Source of the DNA: Steromphala cineraria
Taxonomy: Eukaryota > Mollusca > Gastropoda > Trochida > Trochidae
Length of the DNA: 64,000 nt
Assembly: GCA_916613615.1 (NCBI GenBank)
Contig: OU744724.1
Span: 19,764,171-19,828,170, forward strand
Direction of reading: 5' to 3'
Made by a program: the position numbers and the translations under genes. How positions within the stretch are numbered: the stretch's first letter is position 1; each line of letters begins with the position of its first letter. Below, piece after piece: positions 1-11,529 of the stretch. The notes below the pieces were generated by a model that worked only from the letters and a program-made list of their open reading frames with translations, had not been told where the DNA came from and did no database searches.

Positions 1-640
1 TAACCAATGTCTCAACGATGTATACAATAAAGTAAGATGTCAAATAGTTTTACATACAGGCGTAGTGAAGCTAACATCATACGTGAAGTAAACCAGGTCG
101 TTGCATTTTCTCACTCACAAGTATCTCTGCTATTCTTACGACACATCAATATTCTGTTGCTATGGTTATCTTGTACAGTGCCATGATGTTTTACTTTTGG
201 CACCGTATCGCACCCTACACGAAAACACGTGTGCATTGAAGAGGTAAATTGATGTTGACAGAAATGCATGAATACACACACATGCCATCTTATATTCTCA
301 TGAAAACTCACACTGTGTCTTCTCAATCAAAACGTGTACATGACAGAGAATATGTTAGGTAATATCATTCTGTGAAATTATCATTGGTTTTCTATTTCAA
401 CATGTGTTTATATCAAGAATGCTAAAAATTCTTTGTCTAACCTTTTTCATCCTTCTTCGAATCTTTATGTAAATTAATCTTTAAAAGCTTGACATTAGAA
501 CAAGGTCCTTTCATACACCTACCCTAATATGAAAACAGTACACAACTACGAACAAAGCATCTATTTCCAATAATAGTATGTTTATATAAAATAATACATT
601 TAAAAAAAACTAAGTTACAAAAACTGAAAACAGTAACATA

Positions 641-2263
641 CACTCATGGCAAAAATTGTTGTCACCCCCTAATATTTAATTAAATTGGAGTTTATATCAC
701 ATTGTATGCATGGCAATGTTGGTTACAGGCATGAAGTTACATTAACTCACACTTTACAATGAACAGTGTCAGCGGTTTCATGTAGACCACGTGCATTTCA
801 TTGAAATGATGGAAATTTGTCTCCTTAGGTTTGTCATTTCCATCGATTACTATACCCCTCTTTCATAAGATACAGCTTCACGACTATAGTTTCTGAAAAG
901 CATAGACCATGCCTGGTCCCACTCCACCAGGAATCAGACATGAAATCATTGGCATGAGTCGTGGTGGCGCTTCGAATCGTGTCATTGCTGCAGCATGTAA
1001 CGTCAGTGTTAGAACTGTTCAAAGGATTAAAAGACTGCACGCCATACAGGGAAATGTTGTTCCGAATAAGTCTTCAGGCCGTCCAAAGAAAACTACGGTT
1101 CGTCAGGATAGAATTCTTCTTCGTTTGACCCGACATCATAGACGTCTTTCGTCTTTGACTCTTGCACAGAGATGGGGGGCTCATATTAATACGCCCATTT
1201 GCCGGAGAACTGTAGTGAACAGGTTGCTCCAGCATGGATATAAGGCAAGAAGACCTGCCATCAAACCATTCTGGACACTGGCCAACCGCAGGGCACGGCT
1301 TGCTTGGGCGCAGCAGCACCGCAGAATCCAACTTGGACATTGGCGTCACGTCATATTTACTGACGAGTCTCGTTTCCTACTGCATAAGGTGGACAGGAGA
1401 ATGAGAGTGCGACGTTTACGTGGGGAAAGGCTCAATGACGACTGTCTGCAGCATCAGGTTGCCCACGGTGGCGGTTCTGTACACGTATGGGCAGGAATAC
1501 ACCATAACGGTAAAACGGATCTTGTCGTCCTTCAAGGAAACGTCAACCAGAGGTCGTACAGACGTCTTCTTGAAACCGTTTGCCTCCCACATGCAAGAAG
1601 AGTGTATGGCAACAACTTCCTGTTGCAGGACGATAATGCACCAGCCCATCGTGCACGTACAGTGAACGCTTTCATTCAGGCACAAGGAGTAACAAGATTG
1701 CCCTGGCCTTCAAAAAGTCTGGATATGAATCCGATAGAACATGCTTGGGATCAGCTTGACCGTGCACTTAGAAGACTGGACCCTGCTCCTGCAAATTTAC
1801 AGCAATTGCGGGCTGCTCTTGTGAATGAATGGAACAATTTGGCTGTTGCAAACATCAACACACTGATAGACAGTATGCCTGCCCGAATTATCGCCCTTGA
1901 AAATTCCAGAGGCGGTGCTACCCGATATTAGGCTTGTAAATATACTCTTACATGACTGCAGAATGAAATAAAACCGACAATTGAACTTGAAAATGTAATT
2001 TGTTTTATTGATACCCATCCAATTGATACTATATGGATACTGTAAAAAATTGCCCTTTTTCACAGGGACCATACATATCCTAGTAGAATTTCTTAAATTG
2101 GCCAGCACAAGACCAAAATACAAGCTGGTATGTTTTACGAATGTTTTTCCCAATCACACAAATCATTCTGACAGTTATTGCATGTTTGATTATTTGTCAA
2201 CACTCAGTTAAACTTGACGTAGCGTTCTCAGTCTGGGGGTTACAACCATTTTTGCCATGAGTG
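641..2263 (+). mobile_element. Tc1/mariner-superfamily DNA transposon, apparently complete
   Basis: The element is 1623 bp long, flanked by TA on both sides (639-640 and 2264-2265), as expected for Tc1/mariner target-site duplication. The terminal inverted repeats begin CACTCATGGCAAAAAT at the left and end with its complement at the right. About 29 bp match with two mismatches. One 340-codon transposase gene fills the centre and AATAAA lies at 1967-1972. The homologous position in U4 (about 35138-35150, acagttacatatag) has no insertion, so the event can be placed in a related empty site. Near-matched ends and an open transposase suggest a fairly young copy. Confidence 0.93.
909..1931 (+). CDS. 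Tc1-like DD34E transposase
   Basis: 340 residues, the usual length for Tc1-family transposases, which bind the terminal repeats in the nucleus and cut and paste the element into TA sites. The N-terminus (about 10-110) reads as a paired-like double helix-turn-helix, with the GRPKK linker at 58-62. The catalytic triad is visible: D152 in FTDESRF, D242 in LQDDNAPAH and E277 in DMNPIEHAW. There are 34 residues between the second and third acidic residues, the Tc1 spacing. The ATG at 909 gives the complete HTH region and nothing upstream extends it. There is no frameshift or internal stop, so the protein could be functional. A basic C-terminal tail follows the catalytic core. The intronless gene lies centrally between the TIRs. 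Confidence 0.95.
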   Translation: MPGPTPPGIRHEIIGMSRGGASNRVIAAACNVSVRTVQRIKRLHAIQGNVVPNKSSGRPKKTTVRQDRILLRLTRHHRRLSSLTLAQRWGAHINTPICRRTVVNRLLQHGYKARRPAIKPFWTLANRRARLAWAQQHRRIQLGHWRHVIFTDESRFLLHKVDRRMRVRRLRGERLNDDCLQHQVAHGGGSVHVWAGIHHNGKTDLVVLQGNVNQRSYRRLLETVCLPHARRVYGNNFLLQDDNAPAHRARTVNAFIQAQGVTRLPWPSKSLDMNPIEHAWDQLDRALRRLDPAPANLQQLRAALVNEWNNLAVANINTLIDSMPARIIALENSRGGATRY

Positions 2264-2393
2264 TATATAGATACAGTTAATAAAACCCGAAACAGTACAT
2301 ACATTACCTATGAGTCGACGATCACACTGGGTATAAACACAGTGCCAATAAATACAGAACGTATTTAACCTGTACCTTTCCATAAAATTTCCA

Positions 2394-2900
2394 GGGGTAC
2401 GGGATAGCTCAGTCGGCAAGAGCGCCGGTCTCACGTTGCTGAGATCCGGGGTTCGAATCCCATCCAGGCCAAGGTGTAAAAACCTAGAGTTCACCTCTGT
2501 TAGAACTCTTTAAGTGTCACCCTGGAGCCCTAGTGTGTAGTGCAACAAAAACTACGCACTTAAAAGATCCCACGAATTCATGTCAGTGGCTGAATGGTGG
2601 ATACATGAACACGTGCATACGCCGAGCTGTCGGTTATCAGCGTTCAGTAGTGTTGGACAAACTGCTGTGACTATGTGTCTCAGTTCACCCAGCTGTAAAT
2701 GGGTACCCTGTGAGGCATAGAATGGTCCCTAAACTGAGCGCCAAATATTGATGCCGGTTGAATACTCCCCAGGGAGTTGAGTTGGAAAAATGATTGGACA
2801 GTGAAAGAATGCCATTGACCAGGGGAAAACAATGTAAGCGCCTTGAGCAACCACTAGTGGATGGATATGTGCGCTATATAAATATCCTAATAATAATAAT
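2394..2900 (+). mobile_element. tRNA-derived SINE
   Basis: About 0.5 kb with a tRNA-like head (2400-2470), an unrelated body and a (TAA)n tail near 2886-2900. The body includes cacccagctgtaaatgggta (2687-2706), a motif I recall from several invertebrate tRNA-SINEs; the exact family is not assigned. The 3' part ends with gcgctatataaat before the TAA repeat, a tail type shared with some L2/CR1-like LINEs, which would supply reverse transcriptase. The corresponding position in U4 (about 35259-35300) lacks this insert. Exact target-site duplications were not found. Confidence 0.85.
2405..2460 (+). promoter_or_regulatory. RNA polymerase III internal promoter of the SINE (A and B boxes)
   Basis: A box TAGCTCAGTCGG at 2405-2416 and B box GGTTCGAATCC at 2450-2460 both match the Pol III type 2 consensus. 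They lie in a tRNA-like sequence followed directly by SINE body rather than a tRNA terminator, so this is a SINE promoter and not a stand-alone tRNA gene. Confidence 0.85.
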
Positions 2901-5300
2901 ACCGTAATTCTTGAAATGTTGACAAAATCATTCTTGATCAGATGAACTAAAATATATCAGCAATAAAAGTAGTCAATATGTTATGCATCTATTACCGTAA
3001 TTGTTCTTATCTTCCTGACAAACAAAATGGCGTACCATATGGTTTATTAAGAGCATCATGAAATACAATAGAGTGGAACTAAAGAATACTGACATACTCA
3101 GTACATGTCATGCTAAGTCATCTGATTGACAGCAGCCCAAAACGTGATAGTGCAATACTATATCTTGCACAAGTTTCCAAACGTTTAGTATCTATTAACA
3201 AGACAAAAATTAGCAGCATCACAAATACATTTGTTGGACAAAATGTTGTGTATTAATGTTCTTCAGCAACCTACATGCTAATTAAACATTCTTGTGACAC
3301 TGGTGTGTATGAATATCTGGGTATCTCTTACACACAGCATGTGGCTCACTATGAAAACAACGTCTTCCTGCTATTGTGTGAGATAGTACGAGATTACCCG
3401 AGAACTGTTCACAGCACCAGCAGTTACAATAATTGCTGATAAGGAGCTATAAAGATGATTTAGAGTGTCTTTTCGAAAACACTGTGTCATATTGATGTAG
3501 TTCAGAAACACAAATTTACACGAGAACTGCATGTGGTCCTGATTGTCAAAATATTCATCATCCCTTTGATCAAAGCAATCTGATTACACAAGAAATAATG
3601 CAGGTTTTAAATAACTTTTTTATGATATTCTGTGGTAAATCTTAATAATCCTAATCTTCTCTTTTCGATCAAACATTTTTTTAAATTCAACAAAGTTCAA
3701 TTATTTGTTCCTTTATTATCTCATCTTAAAATGTGTGACATGTGACAAATTTCATTTAATTTCACTTGTAATGGTGTTTTTTAACCACTGCTCTGTACAA
3801 TGTATCTCATGTACTGGGGAGAACAGATGCAATGTGGAAGGGCGTTGACCTTTTGCAAACAATGGATTTCAGTCCTAAGGGAAATCTACAAGGACAGTTA
3901 AATAGCTCTAGCCACTTAACTTTAAATTGATGAATTTTGGCAATATAGTGCCTCGGGGTTGATCTTTAAGTTTATGTATACATGGCATGCAAGCCTCCCT
4001 TTAATACGTTACCTGGGTAGTATATAACTTTCTACTTCTCATCAAAACAAGAAAGAAGTCGATTGCATCAGATGTGCAGTTGTTTTATCAATAGTGACAC
4101 CTTCATGATAACTATGATCTTGCAATGATTCAATATGATTCATGCAAAAAACAAAATGTCACTCCCTTATTTTTCTGAAGATAGTTTCTGAAACGGCATT
4201 TGCTGATTTTCAACTAAATGTAATCACATTAGTGTCACGCATTTAGCAATATCTAAATGTCAAACATATTAAAGGAAGCAATAATTAGAAAATAAGAATT
4301 ATCGTCACAAAGGTTCATTTTTGCATACAAGTTTTTTATTTCTAACAAGAATATGCTGAGTATAATATCTTATCGTTGGTTATGTAAATTCAGGCGTAGA
4401 AATATAATGTGTACTTAGTAACAATGTCATATAATTGTCCCTTGCTTTTAAAAATTTGCGTTTTACTTTACAAAGGAATTCATGTTTTGGCATATGTACA
4501 ATGATTGTAATTGTACACTAAATCATCTCAACAATAATAACAAAGTTGTTGACAATGTAAAAGGGCCACAACCGAATAAACACCATTTGTCCCGTATAAT
4601 AGAATAATGTAACAGGGAGAAATTAGCTAGTTTTACTGAAACATATACAGGAAATCATATATTGGAAAATTCAAAAATGGTATCTCGTTTGTTGTTTTAG
4701 CAGGTTATTATAAGGCCGTGTCCAAACAAAGCTAACATGGTTTGCATGTCATCATAAATCTCTGTCCATCATCTATATTGATAGAAGAATGGTATAATGT
4801 TTTTGGATTTTGTAACTAAGGGATAAAAAAATCTACTTTTGTTAATAATTTGTTATCGAAGTAATCTAAATGTAAGTTTGTTATCACGTTTATCATTCAA
4901 GCAAATCTAAATAAATGAACATTTTAACCATTCTGTGTCATTCAGCACATCAATTGATTAAGTTAACAGCTTTTCATCTAATGATATACTTATCAAAAAC
5001 TAAATGCTTATCGTTTCCTAAAATTAATTGAACCAAACTATTAAAAAATAATTTTTATCTTCAATATTTAAAAAACCATCTACTTCATAAATATAACATT
5101 GTAGAGTCATTATTTCTAATTTCTAATTTCTCTAAATCTGAGTCAGCACGAATTATAGATACCATGATGATGGTATTTTTGTAAGGGTTTATATTTTTTC
5201 AGGCAAGTTTGATTAAATTATTACTTTGTCTCTGAGGCACAAAAAGAAAACTCAGTGAAATTGAGAATCCATAAGGGAGACATGCTGAATTATTTTAATA
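2901..5300. repeat. U1 backbone sequence, non-coding
   Basis: AT-rich DNA that parallels 18460-21300 in U2 and 25040-27960 in U3 (for example the blocks starting at 3181, 3841 and 4141). It lacks the internal 434-bp duplication and the Tigger-like MITE seen in U2 and U3. No open frame or RNA gene is supported here. Confidence 0.7.
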
Positions 5301-5611
5301 AAATGTTTAACAATGCCAGAAACTTGTCATGAAAATTTTGTTTTTATTTGAAATTTCATTCCTTTAATAGGTTTTATGCAGCTGACGCTTTCATGTTGTT
5401 AGCGAAATTTATTATGAAATCGCGATAAAAATGCAACACTCGCGATAAAAAACATTGATATTACCTTAGATTCAAAATGGACGCAAATAGATACTTCTTC
5501 TGTTTTTATGTAATGACATTACCGAGTGTAACATAAACGGGAATCCCTAAAGCAGGTTTCTAAATAGCACATCCTTGAATATAGATCGGAATGTGTATTA
5601 AGAAGCTATGA

Positions 5612-5974
5612 GAAAAGAACCACTCCCAGTCTCAACAACGATGTCGCCTTATGTTGTGTCATTTACAGAAAGAAAACAGCTTTACATTATCAATACATAG
5701 TGAGGAGATAGCTAAACATTTAGATTTTGAAGATGATATTAAGTTTATATGCGCTGTACTTTCCATCAAATAGTTTAAGTTAAGAGTTGAGAAAACTTGT
5801 AAATGTAAAGATAAACTATTCAGGGATGAAGGAATGCTAACAAGTAGCCGAGGCAAAGTACCTATAAACACGTACCGTGTGCATATAACCCATAACACAT
5901 GTTCTGCAGGTCACCGTCCTGATGGTAGAGGAATTGTTTTATCCAGGTTAAATACATTGGAGAAAGGGCACTGA
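5612..5974 (+). pseudogene. Possible decayed coding exon of unknown origin
   Basis: On the plus strand a frame runs 53 codons (5612-5770), meets one TAG (5771-5773), then stays open another 66 codons to TGA at 5972. The conceptual peptide has varied, protein-like composition, with segments such as HSEEIAKHLDFEDDIKFI and GHRPDGRGIVLSRL. That is unusual in this AT-rich background. A cag acceptor-like site precedes AAAGAAAAC near 5669, and GCAGGTCACC near 5906 could be splice-like. I recognise no family. It could be a dead exon, a transposon gene remnant or chance. The antisense strand is also open, which lowers confidence. Confidence 0.3.
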
Positions 5975-6112
5975 CACTAAGTGTCTAATATATGGTCAGG
6001 CGTTCATATTCTAGGTAATCATCTATATATTTGAATCATCTATAAAGAATAGTCAATACTGAACCGAAAACAATAGGGAACATAATATTTCAAATGCAAT
6101 TTTGACAAAAAT

Positions 6113-6132
6113 AATATATATATATATATATA
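6113..6132. repeat. (TA)n microsatellite
   Basis: Uninterrupted TA run beside the Penelope-like element. It may mark the outer 3' limit of that element, since a similar run lies at the other side (8531-8553). Confidence 0.9.
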
Positions 6133-6222
6133 AGCAAAATACAAAAACCAGTGAGGTTTTTTGCAGTTTGACCTTATTGCAATGAAGAGTGCTCGACATT
6201 TATAAAAATGGAGCTGAATATA

Positions 6223-7103
6223 TTTTGTTGCAAAAGTAGTTTTGCTACAATATTATTGATCACTACAAATTTGTTTCATACTGCATGGCAGCAATTTTCA
6301 AGTGATAGCTTGTTAGGTGTTGTGGCCACTCTTGTTACAGGTGCGCTTGTGTCTGGAGACTGATTGGGGAGCTTGGGCTGTGTTTTGGCGATGTGTTTTA
6401 GGGTGTTTGGGATTGCTGCGTTTTTGAGCAGTGGTGTGTTTGAGGCTGTTTTTGATTAAGAATTTATTGTTGTGCCTGCATGTGTTCACCAGTTCGTTTC
6501 GTTTGTTAAGGGTTGCCATATCTGGTTTGCAAATGATAATAAATTTTTCCTGTATGCAAAGGTTGCATCGTTTGCTTATATTTGAGTATGGTCTTGCCTT
6601 GCCAATGATAGACCATTCGATGTTGAAGTCTGAGTTGTTTTCTTTTAATTGCCAAATGTGTTTGCTGAGCTCTGTGGCATGCTTTTTGCTGGGGTTGTTG
6701 AATGAGGATTTGTGGTTATTGTGTCTGGTTTTGAATTCTGTTTCTGTGAGGCCAACATATGTTTCAGTTTTGTTTTCTGTGGTGACTTTGGCCTGGTAAA
6801 TGACTGATTTTTTGAGGCAATTTCCCTTGAGCGGGCATGTGGTTTTGGTGCGGCAATTGCAAGTTTTGTCATTGGTTTTCTCTTTGGGTGTTTTGGCAAT
6901 TTTATTGTGGCTGTCAATGATGTTTTTTACGTTAGGCATGCAGCTGTAGCTAAGTTTCACAGTGTTTTTGTTGAAGATTTTTTTGAGTGGATTGCTTTGG
7001 GGGAATGATCTGTTGAGAATGTTGAGGAATTGTTGGCCAACGTTGGTTTGCACTGTTAGGTCAAATGGTGGGTTGTACCATGTTACTTGGCGTGATCTCT
7101 GGC
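6223..7103 (-). repeat. Left arm of Penelope-like palindrome
   Basis: An 881-bp arm, reverse complement of 7645-8526, carrying the GIY-YIG half of the element in minus orientation. It ends at 7103 in ...gatctctggc; identity stops abruptly at 7104/7644. Confidence 0.92.
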
Positions 7104-7683
7104 GTGTTTTGTTATTGTTGTCTTCTTGTCTGTATTGCAGTTTGTAGTTGTAACCGCTGCTCTTGAGGGCGGCTTGGTATGGTGGTATGGCGTTGTTGAA
7201 TATTTCTTCGTCCGAGGAAATTTGTGAAAGGCGTTTGTTGATGCCTTCTGGGATGTTTTTGATTATGGTCGGTGGGTGGTTAGATTTTGAGTGGACATAT
7301 AGTGGGGTTTTGTTTGGTTTGTTATAGGGTTTGTAAGAGTTGTTGTTAAGGTTCAGTGTGACGTCTAGAAAATCTACAACTTTCTTGTTAGCTTCGATGG
7401 TAACCTTCAGGTCGTGTTGCTTGAAGATTTTGCAGATTGCTTTTTTCGTTTGTTCGATCTTCCTTGGTGTCTGGTCGAGTGCTGCGAGGCCGTCGTCTCT
7501 GTATAGGCCGATGTTGTTGCCTAATTTGTGTTGGAGTTTTGACAGGAGGAAACAGCCAACTAGCTCGCAGGTTTCTGCACCATCGAAGCTACCCATGGTG
7601 ACATCAAATGATGTTACTGAGGATCTCTTGCTCCATGGTTTGTTGCCAGAGATCACGCCAAGTAACATGGTACAACCCACCAT
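6313..7683 (-). pseudogene. Penelope-like RT C-terminus plus GIY-YIG endonuclease
   Basis: A 456-codon open frame. Residues 18-70 are the end of the RT: FDVTMGSFDGAE, then the catalytic YRDD box at 61-64. A lysine-rich linker follows. A cysteine cluster of the form CNCRxKTTCPLKGNC then precedes the GIY-YIG nuclease, with VIYQAKV as the GIY strand, TYVGLT as the YIG strand, and the conserved arginine in KTRHNNHKSSF. The last part is the C-terminal RCNLC region. The RT palm and fingers before YRDD are absent, so the protein cannot be a complete polymerase. The first 17 or so residues read through from the inverted arm and are not native. The nuclease half is unbroken, and the same sequence is duplicated in opposite orientation at 7708-8436. 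Confidence 0.85.
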
Positions 7684-8526
7684 TTGACCTAACAGTGCAA
7701 ACCAACGTTGGCCAACAATTCCTCAACATTCTCAACAGATCATTCCCCCAAAGCAATCCACTCAAAAAAAATCTTCAACAAAAACACTGTGAAACTTAGC
7801 TACAGCTGCATGCCTAACGTAAAAAACATCATTGACAGCCACAATAAAATTGCCAAAACACCCAAAGAGAAAACCAATGACAAAACTTGCAATTGCCGCA
7901 CCAAAACCACATGCCCGCTCAAGGGAAATTGCCTAAAAAAATCAGTCATTTACCAGGCCAAAGTCACCACAGAAAACAAAACTGAAACATATGTCGGCCT
8001 CACAGAAACAGAATTCAAAACCAGACACAATAACCACAAATCCTCATTCAACAACCCCAGCAAAAAGCATGCCACAGAGCTCAGCAAACACATTTGGCAA
8101 TTAAAAGAAAACAACTCAGACTTCAACATCGAATGGTCTATCATTGGCAAGGCAAGACCATACTCAAATATAAGCAAACGGTGCAACCTTTGCATACAGG
8201 AAAAATTTATTATCATTTGCAAACCAGATATGGCAACCCTTAACAAACGAAACGAACTGGTGAACACATGCAGGCACAACAATAAATTCTTAATCAAAAA
8301 CAGCCTCAAACACACCACTGCTCAAAAACGCAGCAATCCCAAACACCCTAAAACACATCGCCAAAACACAGCCCAAGCTCCCCAATCAGTCTCCAGACAC
8401 AAGCGCACCTGTAACAAGAGTGGCCACAACACCTAACAAGCTATCACTTGAAAATTGCTGCCATGCAGTATGAAACAAATTTGTAGTGATCAATAATATT
8501 GTAGCAAAACTACTTTTGCAACAAAA
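7645..8526 (+). repeat. Right arm of Penelope-like palindrome
   Basis: An 882-bp inverted copy of the left arm. Its outer end runs into an A/TA-rich tract (8523-8553). Confidence 0.92.
7708..8436 (+). pseudogene. Inverted duplicate of GIY-YIG endonuclease region
   Basis: The 242-codon frame equals the last part of the minus-strand Penelope-like protein from KIFNKNTVKLS to the C-terminus. Its first 20 or so residues are out of frame with the other copy because of an extra A in the homopolymer near 7770. It contains the cysteine cluster, TYVGLT and the KTRHNNHK segment but no RT. It lacks its own start context and is best read as the duplicated terminal repeat rather than as a gene. Confidence 0.8.
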
Positions 8527-8530
8527 AAAA

Positions 8531-8553
8531 TATATATATATATATATATATAT
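8531..8553. repeat. (TA)n microsatellite
   Basis: TA run directly after the A-rich outer end of the Penelope-like right arm. Confidence 0.9.
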
Positions 8554-10523
8554 TTGTTAAAAAATCACAAGGCTTTCAGAAAGGCAGAGAAAATGTTTGG
8601 TTAATTATGTTATTAAGATTGGGACCAAACCACAAAATGTATTTTGTTATTTTGATTTCTGCACCGAAATCTCAGATCTCTCAAATTATTTTCTTTGCCA
8701 AGAGACGAGTTCATGTATGCATTATGACAAAGACAACTAATTCCAAAGCTAAGCAAATGTTTGAAAAAATAAAATAGTTTTTTTTTCAGGCTAATGATGA
8801 AAAATAATTTTAGAATAAATGGTTTCCGTAGTTCGATCGTAGTTGCTTATTCCTTTCACCTTTTATATGTACATGAGCTTTAATATAATGTTGATTGTTG
8901 ATATGTGACATTAAATCATGAAAACCTTGGAATTTATAAAGAAAATGTTCTTCAGCATATGCTATGCATGAGTGTGTTCCCTTGATTGTCAGCTCTAAAA
9001 GACTATTAGTACTCGTCTCTATATCTAGAACAGATGAATGACCTGCAGTGAACCCTTTTCATTGTGGCATCGTGGTTAACCATGGCAACATGATACTAGA
9101 GAAATGCTTTCAAAATTGGTACCACGTACTGTACAAGTAGACACAACTGGGTGTTTGACACAAATAAATCCTACAGTATGTAGATTATTAAGAAGCATTG
9201 ATATTAATACAAATTTGATGACTGCGGTTATTATGAATAAAAACAAATAGAATATATGAATTATTCACACGATTGAGTAATTCAAAAGGTTGCTCGCGTA
9301 TTTACTTACATTCTAGATTGATCTAGATCAAGAATGATGCAACTGAAATCACTTTTTGTTATGCACATTCATCAAGTCGCATACCCATGATTCAATTATT
9401 TTGTGTTCATAATTGACAAATACATAAGTAGAGTCCCAGTATTTTATGTGAAGCGCAATCATAACGGTTTTCATTTCGCAGTCTCAGAATGCACTTATAT
9501 TTGTAGAATGCATATGAAGGAAATGTTAAGATATATAAAATAAGTACTGCCAGAACGCTACGATGATACATTTAAGAGCGATAAAAAGTTAAATTATTCG
9601 ATACTTCAGATTTCATACCAGTAACTTTATTCATTATCTTTCCTTTTCCTCCAAGGCTATATATCAGATAACATATTAAATGTGATATACATGTTTACTT
9701 ATGTATATCGCAATGAATCAAAATAATTCTTTTAAATTTTAAGATGTTAACATTTAAAACTATAAATCTCTAATAGCATGTACGCTTTTCTTCAGAAAAT
9801 TTCCATTATGTATAGTTTGTAGGTATAAGGTTTCAGACAGGTCACGTTTCAGTCTTCTGAAATTGATTTATTTTGAAACCTGCAAATATGATACAAAAGG
9901 CCGATTTTTATCAATTGTTAAGATTTTCAATGTTTCAAAAAGGCTTCAAAGTCATACATTAAACATCACAAACTTCATACACGCACAATAAAGTTTTCAT
10001 CAGCTAAATGTCAAGAGAAACGTAAAAAATGTAATATTACAGATGTTCATATCTATCTCTCTTAATATTTCGATATGTGTAAAGTAACCCATTGTGTATT
10101 TAACGATGTTTGTAACGTAACCATTTATACAATATCTTAAAACATTATTGCCAGTAAAGTTACTCCCACTTTTACCGAAATGATACACTCCTGACAAAAA
10201 CACTATAAGCGGTAGAAAACTTACGACAGGCTAAATTAACCATTGCGATTTGAATAGCATGAAACACAAAGAATATACATTGTCTCGTGAGATAAAAATT
10301 GTACTAAAGAAGTCGGGATGTCAACATTTTTCCCAAATCGTTTCCAAATATTGTTTGCTGTGGGAAAGGATTGTAGCTTGTACTGCAATGGTGTCTATAT
10401 TCAAAAGGGTTAGGCTCTCAAAAACTTTGGATTCGGCCCTGCTAGATCAGGTTTTTTCGTTATTAATTGTGTTTAATTTTAGTAACAGACCTCATTTAAA
10501 ATTAATGCAGCTTAGAATCTTGT
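8554..10523. other. Unassigned AT-rich stretch
   Basis: Between the Penelope-like element and the 3' end of the LINE. No long open frame, RNA gene or terminal repeats are evident. I could not align it with the other array units by eye, so it may be old transposon debris or backbone lost elsewhere. Confidence 0.5.
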
Positions 10524-10740
10524 CAACTTCAACTTCACTTTATTCTCCAAAACCCACCACTGGTGGTATAAGAGTACAAAGAAATATATTGTATACATTG
10601 TATGTACACACATTCAAAATGGCGGTGGTTTCAAACAAAATATATGGGATACATTCATTCTTTAAAAGAAGATTTTTTTTTTCATTAAATCAACATACAC
10701 AGCTATATTCAAGCTTTATGTATAGTGGATGATATAACAT

Positions 10741-11423
10741 TTATAAACTTTGCCAGGTTTCTAAGAACAATAAAGTTAGAATTTGTAAATATCTGCCTAT
10801 AAGATAAAATGTTTGAGAATTTGAGGAGTTTTTCATGAATATATTTGCTTCTAGTTTACTGTAAAGTTGGACAGCGAAATAAATAGTGGAATTCATCAGC
10901 GATTGACGGCGAATCACATAATGTACAAGTTCTATTTTCTCTTGGGATATTCTTCCAACGTCCTGTCTCAACAGGAAGGTAATGGTTAGACGTTCTGAAT
11001 TCAATAACTTATATACTTGGGTAATAACAGATATCCATCTAATGATGGTCGGGCCTTTATCAACTTATAATAGTAACCTTTGGAACATATTTCTACAGCG
11101 CTCCTCCAATTTTGATAAAACTGATCTTTATGAATTTCTTCAATTTTATTAAGTAGCCATATTCGACTATAACGACCAGGAAAATTATAAACATAACTGA
11201 GTCCACACGAGTCTAAGATATTTTCAACAGTATTGAGCCATGGATAAGAGTGATTATTGACTGCACTATCAAGTGACATGAAGTTCAAGACTATTGATGA
11301 TAACTTAGGATGAGATAGGGATGTGTTCAGTTTATGCCAAAAACCAATAATTTTCTTTGAAACATAAATGTTGATTGAATACCTTCCAAATTCACCATAT
11401 AACATAAAATTAGGGGTTGACAT
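10741..11423 (-). pseudogene. LINE C-terminal domain
   Basis: Two abutting fragments (11423-11001 and 11004-10741) carry MLYGEFGRYSINIYV, FWHKLN and a later RTL-like tail (MNSERLTITFLL...VHYVI). These blocks follow the RT in many metazoan LINEs. The usual Cys-rich RCxLC motif is degraded. The two pieces overlap by a few bases, marking a frameshift at about 11002. Confidence 0.75.
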
Positions 11424-11529
11424 TCTGAGTCCCGTAGCAAGTTTTAAAAACTTAATATGTACATTTTCAAGGATATCAATATTAACATAACCCCATATTT
11501 CGGATCCATATAAGATGATATAGGTAAAA

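Larger units (their letters stand above)
6223..8526 (-). mobile_element. Penelope-like element, 5'-truncated, with long inverted terminal copy
   Basis: The minus strand encodes the end of a reverse transcriptase followed by a GIY-YIG endonuclease, the domain order of endonuclease-bearing Penelope-like elements. The locus is a large palindrome: the left arm 6223-7103 is the reverse complement of 7645-8526, around a 541-bp unique centre (7104-7644). Only a one-base homopolymer indel (A7 versus A8 near 6980 and 7770) and one substitution near 6816 were noted by eye. Most of the RT domain is missing. Penelope-like elements are known to carry terminal repeats in direct or inverted arrangement and to be 5'-truncated, so this is probably one insertion with an inverted partial copy. 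Runs of TA flank both outer sides. Confidence 0.9.

Noticed and set aside
2400..2470. Stand-alone tRNA gene
   Set aside because: A and B boxes are good, but the sequence runs into a SINE body with a TAA tail and has no mature tRNA 3' end or T-run terminator.
7950..8318. 122-codon frame opposite the GIY-YIG copy (and its mirror at 6431-6799)
   Set aside because: Antisense of the Penelope-like coding region; duplicated only because the arms are.
10250..10732. 160-codon plus-strand frame
   Set aside because: It overlaps the LINE 3' UTR and tail on the opposite strand; composition is not protein-like and no motif is seen.
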